From: Peribacillus folii
Lineage (GTDB): Bacteria; Bacillota; Bacilli; Bacillales; DSM-1321
Assembly: GCF_030271255.1 (NCBI RefSeq)
Contig: NZ_JASJOM010000001.1
Location: 372,001 to 436,000 of the forward strand
Direction: 5' to 3'
DNA: 64,000 nucleotides
Shown here: positions 19,341 through 28,088 of the stretch, piece by piece
Layout of the letters: each line of letters starts with the position of its first letter
Position numbering within the stretch: position 1 is the first letter of the stretch
Position numbers and translations under genes: made by a program
The notes under the pieces: generated by a model
What the model was told of the DNA's origin: nothing
Databases searched by the model: none
What the model saw: only the letters and a program-made list of their open reading frames with translations

Positions 19341-19880
19341 ATTCGACAACTCCTCTTTAATATATATTTTTCATTTTATCACTTTTCCTGCCTCATTAGC
19401 CAAGTGTTGCACCCTTTTCTTCATATTCCCGTTCCATCACTCCCATCAAACTACCTGCAGCAGGGTAAATCATATAAATGAAAGAGGACGGGCGGTCCAG
19501 CAAGCAGGACAAGGAAAGGGCCCACAAATGGAATGTCATTATATTTTTTTGTATCACGAGTACAAAATGATTGCAGAATTCCACTTGAACCACTAGTATT
19601 GAAGATGAGACGTGGCTCAATCGAATGTACCAGGAAGATGGATTCATATAATAGAGGGATGAAATTTGTGCACACGCATGGACAACTATCACCTAATAGA
19701 CCGGTCATGCTAATCAGGGTAACAGAGTTGCTGTACGAAAGTATGGTTTGCGCTTTCTTTTATAGGGAGCGGAAATGGATATGTCCACTTGCCAAGTGCA
19801 TGTATACGATTGCCCGCCGATTTTCCAGCTTTCGAACTAGCTTTGAACATATATTCGGCATACAAAAAAACGACTGGGAG
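19341..19880. other. 540-base gap without a recognised gene
   Basis: Open frames of 85-116 codons occur on both strands but resemble no family, have no convincing ribosome sites and are interrupted differently in each frame. This gap is the left edge of the block that separates pepV from ytzE. The only hint of coding is a minus-strand tail around 19396-19470 ending in MEREYEEKGATLG, which I cannot place. Confidence 0.5.
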
Positions 19881-19888
19881 TGATCACG

Positions 19889-20623
19889 ATGGGAAGATTA
19901 ACGAATAAAGTAGCCATTATTACTGGCGGAGCATCTGGTATGGGGAAAGAAATGGTCGATTTATTCACTAAGGAAGGAGCACAGGTCATCGCTGCAGATA
20001 TTAATGAAAAGGCTGTGGCAGCAGTGAATGAATGGGAGAATGTCCATGGGACTGTGCTTGATGTTTCTTCGGATGAGAGCTGGAAAAAAATGATGGAAAC
20101 CGTAATTGCAGATTTCGGGAAGGTCGACATTCTGATTAACAACGCCGGTATCTCCTCTGAAAAAGGAATTGACGATACGACTTTGGCTGATTGGCAGCTA
20201 ATGATGGGCATCAATGGGTTTGGGCCATTTCTTGGAATGAAGCATGTCGTTCCTTATATGGTTAAAGAAGGGAAGGGTTCCGTCGTGAACATTTCTTCCT
20301 TCACGGCTCAAATCGGAATGGGCTTAAACTCATACTCGGCTTCCAAAGGTGCGGTCCGTGCCATTTCCAAGGCTGCCGCGGCCCAATATGGCCGCATGGG
20401 GGTCCGTGTTAATGCCGTATTCCCCGGCATCATCGAAACTCCGATGACACATAAATTGGAGGAATCGAAGGAGCTTGTGAATCAAATGGTCAAAGCAACT
20501 CCGCTTCAACGTCTCGGTCAACCTGCCGATATTGCCAATGCCGTGCTTTATCTGGCATCCGATGAAGCCTCATACGTAACTGGGGCGGAGCTTGTTATCG
20601 ATGGCGGATATTCCGCTCAATGA
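19889..20623 (+). CDS. Short-chain dehydrogenase/reductase
   Basis: A 244-residue classical SDR. The cofactor loop is TGGASGMGKEM, then NNAG, the catalytic Ser (NISSF), YSASKGAVRAISK with Tyr and Lys, and the C-terminal VTGAELVIDGGYSAQ. An Asp after the second strand (IAADINEK) suggests NAD(H) preference. The substrate is unknown; 3-hydroxyacyl or alcohol-type substrates are common. ATG at 19889 follows GGGAGTG. Single gene with its own strong terminator. Confidence 0.88.
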   Translation: MGRLTNKVAIITGGASGMGKEMVDLFTKEGAQVIAADINEKAVAAVNEWENVHGTVLDVSSDESWKKMMETVIADFGKVDILINNAGISSEKGIDDTTLADWQLMMGINGFGPFLGMKHVVPYMVKEGKGSVVNISSFTAQIGMGLNSYSASKGAVRAISKAAAAQYGRMGVRVNAVFPGIIETPMTHKLEESKELVNQMVKATPLQRLGQPADIANAVLYLASDEASYVTGAELVIDGGYSAQ

Positions 20624-20630
20624 AGAGATG

Positions 20631-20675
20631 AAAGGAAAATCCCGTTTCCGAGATCCGGAAACGGGATTTTCCTTT
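20631..20675 (+). terminator. Bidirectional terminator between the SDR and DedA genes
   Basis: A perfect 20-bp inverted repeat (20631-20650 with 20656-20675) with a 5-base loop. It ends both convergent genes. Confidence 0.9.
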
Positions 20676-20694
20676 ATTTATGATTGTTGGAAAG

Positions 20695-21180
20695 TCAGGT
20701 TAACACACCGATGAAATAGCCAAAAGCCGTAAATACCAAACACCAGCTAAATGCTCCTGCCCCTGCAAATAGGAAGTATTTTCGTTTCCCCATCCCATTC
20801 ATTCCGGACAGATAACTTGCGAAGTGGCGGACACCCGGGATGAAATAAGCTATGATGATGGTCCATGGACCGTATTTATTGAACCAAGCTTCCAGCTTTT
20901 CCAATCTTGGAGGAGTCATTTTAACCCATTTACCATGCTTTCTCAGGAAAGGCTTGCCCACCTTTTTCCCGATGAAATAGCTGACCAGCATCCCGGAAAT
21001 CGAACCAAGGAAACTTACGAGGAATGCCCCCTGAACATTCAGGACGGAAATGGACGACAAATAACCGACAAAAGTCATCATGAATTCATCCGGTACAGGC
21101 AACCCTATGATCCCGAGCGCCAGCAGTCCGTATATCGCAAAATACCCATAGTTTGATATCAGTTCTTTCACCAGTTCCAT
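20695..21180 (-). CDS. DedA family membrane protein
   Basis: A 161-residue protein with four to five hydrophobic segments and the family signature FIPGVRHFASYLSGMN plus GLPVPDEFMM near the N-terminus. DedA proteins are membrane transporters or flippases tied to polyprenyl-phosphate or phospholipid recycling and proton balance. It is short for the family but close to the length I recall for YbfM. ATG at 21180. Confidence 0.85.
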   Translation of the reverse strand: MELVKELISNYGYFAIYGLLALGIIGLPVPDEFMMTFVGYLSSISVLNVQGAFLVSFLGSISGMLVSYFIGKKVGKPFLRKHGKWVKMTPPRLEKLEAWFNKYGPWTIIIAYFIPGVRHFASYLSGMNGMGKRKYFLFAGAGAFSWCLVFTAFGYFIGVLT

Positions 21181-21369
21181 CTAAAGTACCCCTTTTTACA
21201 TATAATCCATTAACCCATACGTTCGATGTTACGTGATTGCTTCCATAACAATAGGATAACCTAAATTCCCCCATATGAGTTGATTTTCCTAAAAAAAGAA
21301 AAAAAAAGAAGATTACGCACGGTTTTTGTTGAAAGACATGCCTAAAGGAAGGGGTGTGCCAAAATTAAA

Positions 21370-21392
21370 GCGGACTCGATGACCGAGTCCGC
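21370..21392 (-). terminator. Terminator of the signal peptidase gene
   Basis: A 9-bp GC-rich stem (21370-21378 with 21384-21392), with T-rich sequence on both sides, a few bases past the stop codon. Confidence 0.8.
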
Positions 21393-21396
21393 CCTT

Positions 21397-21948
21397 TTAT
21401 TTCACCATTTTTATTTCCTTGATTGGCCAGTACACAAGATTGGCTTTGCCGACGATTTCATCGACGGATATCGTACCGATTTCCCGGCTATCCAAACTGT
21501 TTTGGCGATTGTCCCCCATCAGGAACAGCTGGTTGTCAGGAACCGTCATCCCGCCTGTAATATCCTCTAGCTTAAAGGATTCAGTCAGCGGCATTCCACC
21601 TGCCATTTGTTTCTTATATTGATCCAGATATGGTTCTTCATAAGCTTTCCCATTAATATAAAGCGTATCATCTTTATATTCAATATGATCACCAGGAAGA
21701 CCGATCACCCTTTTGATGTAATCCTTATCTACCGTTGCATGAAAAACGACGATATCAAATCGATCGATGCTGTCGATGTTCGTTCCAAACTTGGTAAGAA
21801 CGATTCGCTCATGATCCCGCAGGGTCGGCATCATGGACTCACCGTCTACGACAATCGGCGCAAATATATACGTACGAATTAAAAAAGCTAGAATGACTGC
21901 AATCCCGATCGCTTTTATCCATGAAAAAACTTCTTTTCTATTTTCCAA
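21397..21948 (-). CDS. Type I signal peptidase
   Basis: About 183 residues. One N-terminal membrane helix (IKAIGIAVILAFLIRTYIF) is followed by the catalytic Ser (GESMMPTL), the Lys-containing box (DYIKRVIGLPGD) and the GDNRQNSLDSR box. It cleaves secretory signal peptides outside the membrane. Start choice: ATG at 21978 lies only 3 bases before the transcript start predicted from the TATAAT at 21982-21987, while TTG at 21948 has GAGAGGG seven bases upstream and gives a SipS-like length. TTG is preferred, with ATG as the alternative. Which Sip paralogue it is cannot be decided. Confidence 0.9.
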   Translation of the reverse strand: MENRKEVFSWIKAIGIAVILAFLIRTYIFAPIVVDGESMMPTLRDHERIVLTKFGTNIDSIDRFDIVVFHATVDKDYIKRVIGLPGDHIEYKDDTLYINGKAYEEPYLDQYKKQMAGGMPLTESFKLEDITGGMTVPDNQLFLMGDNRQNSLDSREIGTISVDEIVGKANLVYWPIKEIKMVK

Positions 21949-21981
21949 TCGAAGTCCCTCTCTCTGTTTTTTATTCATGCC

Positions 21982-21990
21982 ATTATATCA
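21982..21990 (-). promoter_or_regulatory. Extended -10 promoter element of the signal peptidase gene
   Basis: On the minus strand TGATATAAT, a perfect extended -10 (TGn then TATAAT), with no recognisable -35. Transcription would begin near 21975, which argues for the TTG start at 21948. Confidence 0.65.
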
Positions 21991-22404
21991 TAATCCTTTC
22001 ACGATCACGTCATACAAATACCCACATTTTTCAGATGATCCAGTTCTTCCATTTTTCATACTGGTTTTCGATTGCTTTCCCCTCGATTTTCCGCCGGTGC
22101 ATGTTGGGCGAGAAATCGCATAATATTTGCGGAATTTCACATTAATTGGTTCCTATCGTTCGGTTCCTTTCATAGATTCACCATTCCTTTTCGCAACCGG
22201 ACTGCATCCGAACGCTCTTCCCGAATTTCTTCTGCCAATTATCCACAGCGGAAGGAGACAGGCATCTTTCGCCTTTGACGCGAAGTTGTCCATCCATTTC
22301 CGGGTTGCGCCGGCTGAAGCGGCTTTTCAAAAACGGGAGCTATTCTTCAAACTGTCATTTTTCAATTCAGAAAAGCCATGGGTACATGAACTATTTCTCC
22401 ACGC
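21991..22404. other. Intergenic stretch, no gene seen
   Basis: About 410 bases between the signal peptidase promoter and the terminator of the secreted repeat protein. Frames of around 70-150 codons exist on the plus strand but have no family resemblance or ribosome sites. A single 9-base match to the DnaA box (TTATCCACA, near 22240) is likely chance. Confidence 0.45.
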
Positions 22405-22436
22405 AAAAAGGATTCCCTATTTATGGAATCCTTTTT
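22405..22436 (-). terminator. Terminator of the secreted repeat-protein gene
   Basis: A 12-bp perfect stem (22405-22416 with 22425-22436) with A/T runs on both sides, 7 bases past the stop codon. Confidence 0.88.
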
Positions 22437-22442
22437 TTGGCA

Positions 22443-24326
22443 TCATTTAACGGTTATTTTCCTTTTTGCCACTGCCTTGTTCTGAGATTTATCCGTAACG
22501 GTATACGTCAAGGTATAGGTGCCCCTTTTCTTCGTATTCACGGTCCCTGTTGTTTTGATCTTATTCGTTACATTTCCATCCAGGTTATCTTTAGCCGATA
22601 CGCCCGATTTAGAATTGAACGTCGAGTTATAGGCAATGGTTTTATTGGCGGCTCCCGAGATGACTGGCTTCGTGCTGTCTATCGTGATCTTCCTGGTTGC
22701 TGTCTCCGCATTCCCCGAGTTGTCAGTAATTGTATACGTTAATGTATACGTTCCTTTTTTCTTCGTATTCACCGTACCCGTCACCTTGATTTTACCAGTC
22801 AAGTTGCCATCGAGATTATCTTTCGCGGTTACGCCTGACTTGGGATCGAATTTCGAGTTATAGACAACCGTTTTATTGGCGGCTCCCGAGATGGTTGGCT
22901 TCGTGCTGTCTATCGTGATCTTCCTGGTTACCGTCGCCGCATTCTTCGAAGAATCGGTGACCGTATACGTCAAAGTATAGCTTCCCTTTTTCTTCGTGTT
23001 CACCGTGCCGGTCACTTTTAGTTTATTTGTCAAGCTGCCATCTGCATTATCCTTGGCACTCACGTTCGATTTTGGATCAAATGAAGAATTCAAGCGGATC
23101 GTTTTATTCCCTGCACCTGAAATGACTGGCTTAACCCGATCATAAACGGTTATCTTCCTTATCGCCTTGGCAGCATTCCCCGCCTTGTCAGCTACCGTAT
23201 ACGTCAAAATATAAGCACCCACCTTCTTTGTGTCCACCTTGCCCTCGACACGGATGGCACTCGTCAGGTCTCCATCTTTATCATCCTTGGCTTTTACGCT
23301 GGATTTGACATCGAATGCCGAGTTGAACGGAACCGCTGCGTCCGTTGCCCCTGAAATCACGGGGGCGTTTTTATCCATGACAGGAAGCGCTGGCTTATTG
23401 GAGATATAGGCCGAAGAAATATATCCCTTGATTTTCTTGTCTTCCGTTTGTACGGGGAACCAGACAAACTTGTTCGCCGCCGATTCCTCGTAGACTAGAT
23501 TACCGGTAATGATGAGCCATGTCTCCTTTGGCACGGTTGTAAACCCGGACGAGGTGCTGGCCTTTTCCCTTATCTTCACACCCGAGGTCGTGACCGCCTT
23601 GTCTCCTGCCTTGAACCCATAGACGGAGTCATGTGTTTGGTCAACCAGCGTGTATTCCAGCTTCTTGAAGATGATATTGGCCGAACTCCCTCGATCATAT
23701 TGAAAGTCTGTTTTGCTAAATGGATAGCTTGCCAATTTTGTACCGGACAAATAGCTTTGTTTTTCCAGCTCGGCAAACACCTCCTCTTGATAGGCACCCG
23801 TATTCCTTTTCCCGCTTTCCTGGTAAAGGGGGCTGTTCACCGGCTTTGTCCCATTGTAGGCCATGACTGGAAAATACCAGTTTTCAATCACCCAGCGTCC
23901 TGCCCCTTTGATTTTCGGCAAATCTTTCCTCGCATACATTCCGCTCAATACCTCGACACCAGCCTCGATGTTATAGACGATATCATGTTCGAGCCTTTGT
24001 TGGTCAAACCCGCTTTTATCGGTAAGCTGCATCAGGCCAATGCCGCCATCACTGGATTTGATCGGTTTGCCCGCGTCATTGAATTGCCTCCAATCGCCAT
24101 TTTCCTGTGTAGCCACCGCTTTCACCACTTCCGGGGGAATTCCTGCCGCAATCGCCGCATTCGTCAGCAAGCAGTTGATCTGTCCGTAAGTAGGATTTTC
24201 ATTAGGCTGCAGTTCACCTAGTGGGGAACAAGCATCGGTCCATTCAGTCTCTGCGGAAGCTTGTCCACTGAACAAGCTGAATGTTAGACAGGACATAATT
24301 CCAAGCTTCATTAAGTGTATCTTCAT
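22443..24326 (-). CDS. Secreted lysozyme-like protein with SH3 and four Ig-like repeats
   Basis: A 627-residue exported protein. Residues 1-25 are a signal peptide ending SGQASA. Residues about 45-180 look like a transglycosylase/lysozyme-type domain: a likely catalytic Glu in VATQENGDWRQF, then GIGLMQLT. Residues about 240-315 resemble a bacterial SH3 domain (VKIREKASTSSGF ... KGYISSAYI). The last 307 residues are four DUF5011-type Ig-like repeats of 75-78 residues, each beginning with PVISGA or PTISGA and ending TRKITI or similar. No LPxTG or membrane anchor follows, so it is released or held by wall binding. A role in cell-wall cleavage is inferred. ATG at 24326 follows GGAG. Confidence 0.82.
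   Translation of the reverse strand: MKIHLMKLGIMSCLTFSLFSGQASAETEWTDACSPLGELQPNENPTYGQINCLLTNAAIAAGIPPEVVKAVATQENGDWRQFNDAGKPIKSSDGGIGLMQLTDKSGFDQQRLEHDIVYNIEAGVEVLSGMYARKDLPKIKGAGRWVIENWYFPVMAYNGTKPVNSPLYQESGKRNTGAYQEEVFAELEKQSYLSGTKLASYPFSKTDFQYDRGSSANIIFKKLEYTLVDQTHDSVYGFKAGDKAVTTSGVKIREKASTSSGFTTVPKETWLIITGNLVYEESAANKFVWFPVQTEDKKIKGYISSAYISNKPALPVMDKNAPVISGATDAAVPFNSAFDVKSSVKAKDDKDGDLTSAIRVEGKVDTKKVGAYILTYTVADKAGNAAKAIRKITVYDRVKPVISGAGNKTIRLNSSFDPKSNVSAKDNADGSLTNKLKVTGTVNTKKKGSYTLTYTVTDSSKNAATVTRKITIDSTKPTISGAANKTVVYNSKFDPKSGVTAKDNLDGNLTGKIKVTGTVNTKKKGTYTLTYTITDNSGNAETATRKITIDSTKPVISGAANKTIAYNSTFNSKSGVSAKDNLDGNVTNKIKTTGTVNTKKRGTYTLTYTVTDKSQNKAVAKRKITVK
22446..23366 (-). repeat. Four tandem Ig-like coding repeats, about 231 bp each
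   Basis: The 3' third of the gene is four head-to-tail copies of a 75-78 codon unit. Units 2, 3 and 4 are very similar at DNA level, sharing long near-identical stretches such as the TGTVNTKK block, while unit 1 is more diverged. This pattern fits recent unit duplication at the 3' end. Confidence 0.85.
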
Positions 24327-24452
24327 TGATCGAACTCCAGTCTCTTTAGATTTACCATAATAGTAACATGCTAGACTAGTAATTTCAGGGAAAAAGGGAT
24401 ATTACCGGAAAATGGTCTTGTAATTCCCCGCCTTCAGCTCCTTTGAGGAATC

Positions 24453-24481
24453 AAAAAAGCTGACCCATCACCGGGTCAGCT
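24453..24481 (-). terminator. Terminator of the DUF4064 gene
   Basis: A 9-bp perfect GC-rich stem (24458-24466 with 24473-24481) followed on the minus strand by six T residues. Confidence 0.85.
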
Positions 24482-24516
24482 CTTCTTCACATCATAACGC
24501 TATGTATCAGGTTCGA

Positions 24517-24927
24517 TCAGACGATCACTTCCACCGTATCAATTGGCTTTCTTACAAGACACATGATGCCTGGCACGATGAAGAAAATAAGCGGCCATAT
24601 TTGAAAAACGGTCACTATCCCCGTAATGATCAATAAAATGCCGGCTGGCTTCGCTTTGCCGCCTTTTAATAGAAAGATAGCGCTCAAGCCCCCTGCCAAT
24701 GCAACGACCAACGAGATGATCCCCGCCCACAGCAGACCCATGAACAACTTGATGGACATATCAATCTCGGATGCCGAAACCTCCGAATCTGTCATTAATG
24801 AGTAGTCCACCAGGCCTTTCAAATCGACACTGTTGATATAAACGGCAGCAATTATCGTTACAATCAAAAAAATCGCAGCGATGCTGACGCCAATGATGCT
24901 TAATGCAAATTCCGACGTACGTTTCAA
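24517..24927 (-). CDS. DUF4064 family membrane protein
   Basis: A 136-residue membrane protein with four hydrophobic segments (about residues 8-30, 58-80, 85-100 and 105-130) matching DUF4064, a small Bacillus membrane family of unknown role. TTG at 24927 gives the family N-terminus (L/M)KRTSEFALSIIG and has GGGGAGG eight bases upstream; the twelve extra upstream codons are not supported. Monocistronic. Confidence 0.78.
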   Translation of the reverse strand: MKRTSEFALSIIGVSIAAIFLIVTIIAAVYINSVDLKGLVDYSLMTDSEVSASEIDMSIKLFMGLLWAGIISLVVALAGGLSAIFLLKGGKAKPAGILLIITGIVTVFQIWPLIFFIVPGIMCLVRKPIDTVEVIV

Positions 24928-25078
24928 TTCAATCGCCTCCCCAGAAAAGTTACTCATATACAATACCCATTTTATAGCGAATTAAAAGACTTTTATTCAA
25001 ACAACCATGAAAACCACTTAAGATTTGCTTGTTATCCTCCGCCATCCAGGGAGATGGGTCAATTGCACAATGACGGGT

Positions 25079-26536
25079 TTAATCAGAGCGTAAATACGCA
25101 CCATTCACGATCAACGTTACCAAATCCTCCACAGATGGCTTTTCCGGCATCATATGTACGGCAAATCCGTAGTCTTGCACTCTTTTGCCGGTGCTTTTGC
25201 CGATGACGCCAATCGATGCCCGCCTTAACAGCGCTTCACCATCCATATATGCCTTCCTTGTGTATTCCATCAGCATATCAACGGAATGCCGGTTTGAAAA
25301 AAGCACTGTATCGACAGCTTTTTCGGCCAGCATTCTCGGCAGGATTTCTAGGAATCTTTCATCGACACATTTCTCGATCGATTGAACATAATCCGCTTCC
25401 CCATAACCCTCCTCGATTTGGTCCTTATCCCTATCGCCAATGACCAACAGGCTTCCCGTTGCCGGCATCTCGGCTTTGAGCTTGGCCATCAGGCCGCGTC
25501 GTTGCAAAACCTTCTTCGATTTCCTCGATACAACATAAAGGTCAGAAGATATCCGCCGGAAGTCAATGGCATATTCAGTGAGTGAATCCAAGAATCCGTG
25601 GATACTTTCTGGTGATGTGAAGAGAATCCGGTCATACGAAAGAAAAGAGAGCAACTGACTTTCCTCCATTTTCACGTTAGCCGCCACCCATTTCGGAAAC
25701 TCAATGACATCTCCCCCAAGTTCCTGCAACTCTTCTGCCAGCTGACTCTTTGCCGTGCCGGTTCTGGCCACTAAAAACTGCTGTCCGTGTAGCGGTTTTT
25801 TTTCGAACCATTGCAGTTTGTCCCTAAGCGAAATGATATCGCCGACCAATGTGATCGCCGGGTTTAGGAGCGACTTTTCCTGGACCCTATCCACTATATC
25901 GTCCAATGTCCCCTCGGCGGATGCCTGTCTACCATACGTCCCCCATTGAATGACAAGTACCGGAGTGTTCCCAGGCTTTCCATTGCCGGTCAGGTTTCGG
26001 CAGATATCCGGAAGGTTGGCTACGCCCATATAAAAGGCAACCGTATCCACCCCATCGACAAGCCCCTTCCAGCCTATATCCGTCAATCCTTTGCCATGGC
26101 CCGTCACCATGGCAAAGGAACGCCCATGATTTCGATGTGTCACGGGAACGCCCGCATAAATGGAAGCGGCAATACCTGACGTAACGCCCGGGATGATTTC
26201 AAAAGGTATTCCGTAAGCTTGCAATGACTCCGCTTCCTCCCCCACTCTTCCAAAAACAGCAGGATCCCCGCCTTTCAGACGAATGACCTCATGGCCTTCC
26301 AGGGCCTTCAACACAAGCAGGTCATTGATGTCCGATTGGTTGATGCCATTCGAATGAGGTGTCTTCCCGCAGTAAATCAGTTCACAATCAAGCGAGGCAG
26401 CCTCCAATAGTTTGGGGTTCAGCAGCCTATCATAGATAATGACATCCGCTTTTTCAATTGCCCGTTGGCCTTTAACGGTAATCAGTCCCGCGTCCCCCGG
26501 GCCTGCGCCCACAAAATAAACCTTGCCTATGGTCAT
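25079..26536 (-). CDS. cobA: Uroporphyrinogen-III C-methyltransferase fused to a uroporphyrinogen-III synthase-like domain
   Basis: A 485-residue bifunctional-looking protein of siroheme synthesis. Residues 1-245 are a SAM uroporphyrinogen-III methyltransferase: FVGAGPGDAGL, RLKGGDPAVFGR, PGVTSGIAA and PVTHR are all present. Residues about 250-480 match HemD (LVARTGTAKSQLAEEL, FTSPESIHGF, IGKSTGKRVQDYGF). The product precorrin-2 is the siroheme (or cobalamin) precursor. ATG at 26536. It follows a separate hemD-like gene by 13 bases, so the operon encodes two HemD domains. No nitrite or sulfite reductase gene is adjacent. Confidence 0.88.
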   Translation of the reverse strand: MTIGKVYFVGAGPGDAGLITVKGQRAIEKADVIIYDRLLNPKLLEAASLDCELIYCGKTPHSNGINQSDINDLLVLKALEGHEVIRLKGGDPAVFGRVGEEAESLQAYGIPFEIIPGVTSGIAASIYAGVPVTHRNHGRSFAMVTGHGKGLTDIGWKGLVDGVDTVAFYMGVANLPDICRNLTGNGKPGNTPVLVIQWGTYGRQASAEGTLDDIVDRVQEKSLLNPAITLVGDIISLRDKLQWFEKKPLHGQQFLVARTGTAKSQLAEELQELGGDVIEFPKWVAANVKMEESQLLSFLSYDRILFTSPESIHGFLDSLTEYAIDFRRISSDLYVVSRKSKKVLQRRGLMAKLKAEMPATGSLLVIGDRDKDQIEEGYGEADYVQSIEKCVDERFLEILPRMLAEKAVDTVLFSNRHSVDMLMEYTRKAYMDGEALLRRASIGVIGKSTGKRVQDYGFAVHMMPEKPSVEDLVTLIVNGAYLRSD

Positions 26537-26549
26537 TGCGCCCGCACCC

Positions 26550-27365
26550 CTATCTGCTTGCAATGCCGTGGTAAAATTTCACCAGTTCCACCATTGCACT
26601 GCCCATCCGTTGGTCCTCTGGATAAATGACCCGTTCAATTCCTTCATCGATGATCACTTGCGCCGTTACCTTCCCTACTGCGAGCGCAATGACCTTCGAT
26701 TTGAATTGTTCGATCATTTCATCCTCCACACCTTGTTCACGAACATATTTCATTAAATTGCGCGGCTGCGGTGCACTCGTGAACACAACGGAATCAATGG
26801 TGCCAGCAAGGATTTCCCCGACCAGCCGCTGCATCGTTTCTTTTTCCGGCGGTATATGCTCATACGGAAGGATTTCTTTATGCTCCACGCTTTGTCCATC
26901 CAGCCAGTTCATCAAAAGCGGAGCCGGATCGCCATGAAGCTGGAGGGCGACCTTTACATCGCCAGACAGATGTCCCTCCAGATTGCGGACGAGTCCGGCC
27001 GTGCTTCCATCATCATCACGAACTAAAGGCTTGAGACCAAGCTTCTTCAGCATGTTCACCGTTTTATAGCCCCTGGCTGCGATATTGATGGACCGCAATG
27101 CTGCTATGAAACGATCTCCCGCTTCCAGCTTCACGGCCGTTTTATATAATAGCTCTGTCCCCACTCCTGTCGTTAGGATGATCCAATCGAACTCCCCTGC
27201 CATCAACCGGGTGACGTCATCTTCCAAATGCGAATCATCAAGGAATACCGTTCCCTGTGCCGGACGCACAAGCGGGATTCCTCCAAGATTACGAACGATC
27301 TTGCTGAGTTCTTCCGTTTTCCTTGCTCCCAATAAAGCAATGGTCCTGCCATCAAGCTTGCTCAT
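26550..27365 (-). CDS. hemD: Uroporphyrinogen-III synthase (HemD family)
   Basis: A 271-residue stand-alone HemD-type protein that would cyclise hydroxymethylbilane to uroporphyrinogen III. It has the bilobal pattern: IALLGARKTEELSK at the N-terminus, FTSAPQPRNLMKY in the middle and a late IALAVGKVTAQVI. ATG at 27365 has GGAGGGG five bases upstream. The protein is first in a two-gene unit with cobA. Because HemD is poorly conserved, function as an enzyme rather than a regulator is likely but not certain. Confidence 0.82.
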   Translation of the reverse strand: MSKLDGRTIALLGARKTEELSKIVRNLGGIPLVRPAQGTVFLDDSHLEDDVTRLMAGEFDWIILTTGVGTELLYKTAVKLEAGDRFIAALRSINIAARGYKTVNMLKKLGLKPLVRDDDGSTAGLVRNLEGHLSGDVKVALQLHGDPAPLLMNWLDGQSVEHKEILPYEHIPPEKETMQRLVGEILAGTIDSVVFTSAPQPRNLMKYVREQGVEDEMIEQFKSKVIALAVGKVTAQVIIDEGIERVIYPEDQRMGSAMVELVKFYHGIASR

Positions 27366-27505
27366 CCATGCCCCTCCTATATGTAAATGAAATATCGAGT
27401 GTTGCTCCACCTCCCACATTATACAAATTTTCTGTCTTTTAAACCATGGAAAACAAATGACACTTGAAAAACCTTGACCTTGTCCAGGGCAGCGACTGGC
27501 CTCAA

Positions 27506-28042
27506 TCATTTTCCGATTCCCGGATACATCCGCATCAGGTCTGATGCGTCCTGACCATCACATAACATGCCATGGATGGCATCAAACCTAATGAATGCCT
27601 CACCATCCAGTTCTCCCATATCGTCCACCATGGAAATGACAAATACATCAGCTTCCAGGTTTTTAATGAAGCCTCTCACCTCCCCGGGAACTTGAAAGAG
27701 ATCCACGGAAACAAGGAAGTTATGTTTGTGGGCGAAATCGAGAAAACTCAAAAGCAAGTCATCATTTTCATCGACGAAATCAAGATGATGTTGTTTTTTC
27801 GATTGATAAAGTTCCTTGATTTTCTTAACATATTTCGTCTGGACATTCATTTGGTGGATGTTATCGACATAAAGCAGACCATAACCGTCATATAGGCCAC
27901 TAGCGGCAATATTGGCTGCCACGACGAAGGTATCCGATACTTTTAAGATTTTGGCTACATCGAATTTCCTTACGTCATTGGAATCCGAGTATAATTCCAC
28001 AAATTCCTTTCTCTCCAACATGTATTGCAACTGTTTTTTCAT
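27506..28042 (-). CDS. Hypothetical protein, two beta-rich halves
   Basis: A 178-residue soluble protein I do not recognise. The first half (FVELYSDSNDVRKFDVAKIL ... GYGLLYVDNI) and second half (DVFVISMVDDMGELDGEAFI) look like related beta-rich modules, possibly Sm-like, joined by an Asp-rich linker. ATG at 28042 is chosen because AAAGGA lies upstream and the preceding 28 codons look non-coding. It lies between a small membrane protein and hemD, all on the same strand with gaps of 46 and 140 bases. Confidence 0.65.
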   Translation of the reverse strand: MKKQLQYMLERKEFVELYSDSNDVRKFDVAKILKVSDTFVVAANIAASGLYDGYGLLYVDNIHQMNVQTKYVKKIKELYQSKKQHHLDFVDENDDLLLSFLDFAHKHNFLVSVDLFQVPGEVRGFIKNLEADVFVISMVDDMGELDGEAFIRFDAIHGMLCDGQDASDLMRMYPGIGK

Positions 28043-28088
28043 CACCAGGATCCTTTCCCAACATAATTTACCGTGTCTTGGCGATCGA

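Noticed and set aside
19533-19883. A 116-codon open frame before the SDR gene
   Set aside because: No family resemblance, no ribosome site, and its composition looks like non-coding AT-rich sequence.
20695-21180. DedA gene as a truncated copy
   Set aside because: 161 residues is short for DedA, but all signature motifs are present and a short Bacillus subgroup of similar length is known to me; no frameshift is visible.
22236-22248. TTATCCACA, a perfect DnaA-box match
   Set aside because: Only one copy, with no cluster, no AT-rich unwinding element and no dnaA/dnaN genes; one 9-mer match in 64 kb is expected by chance.
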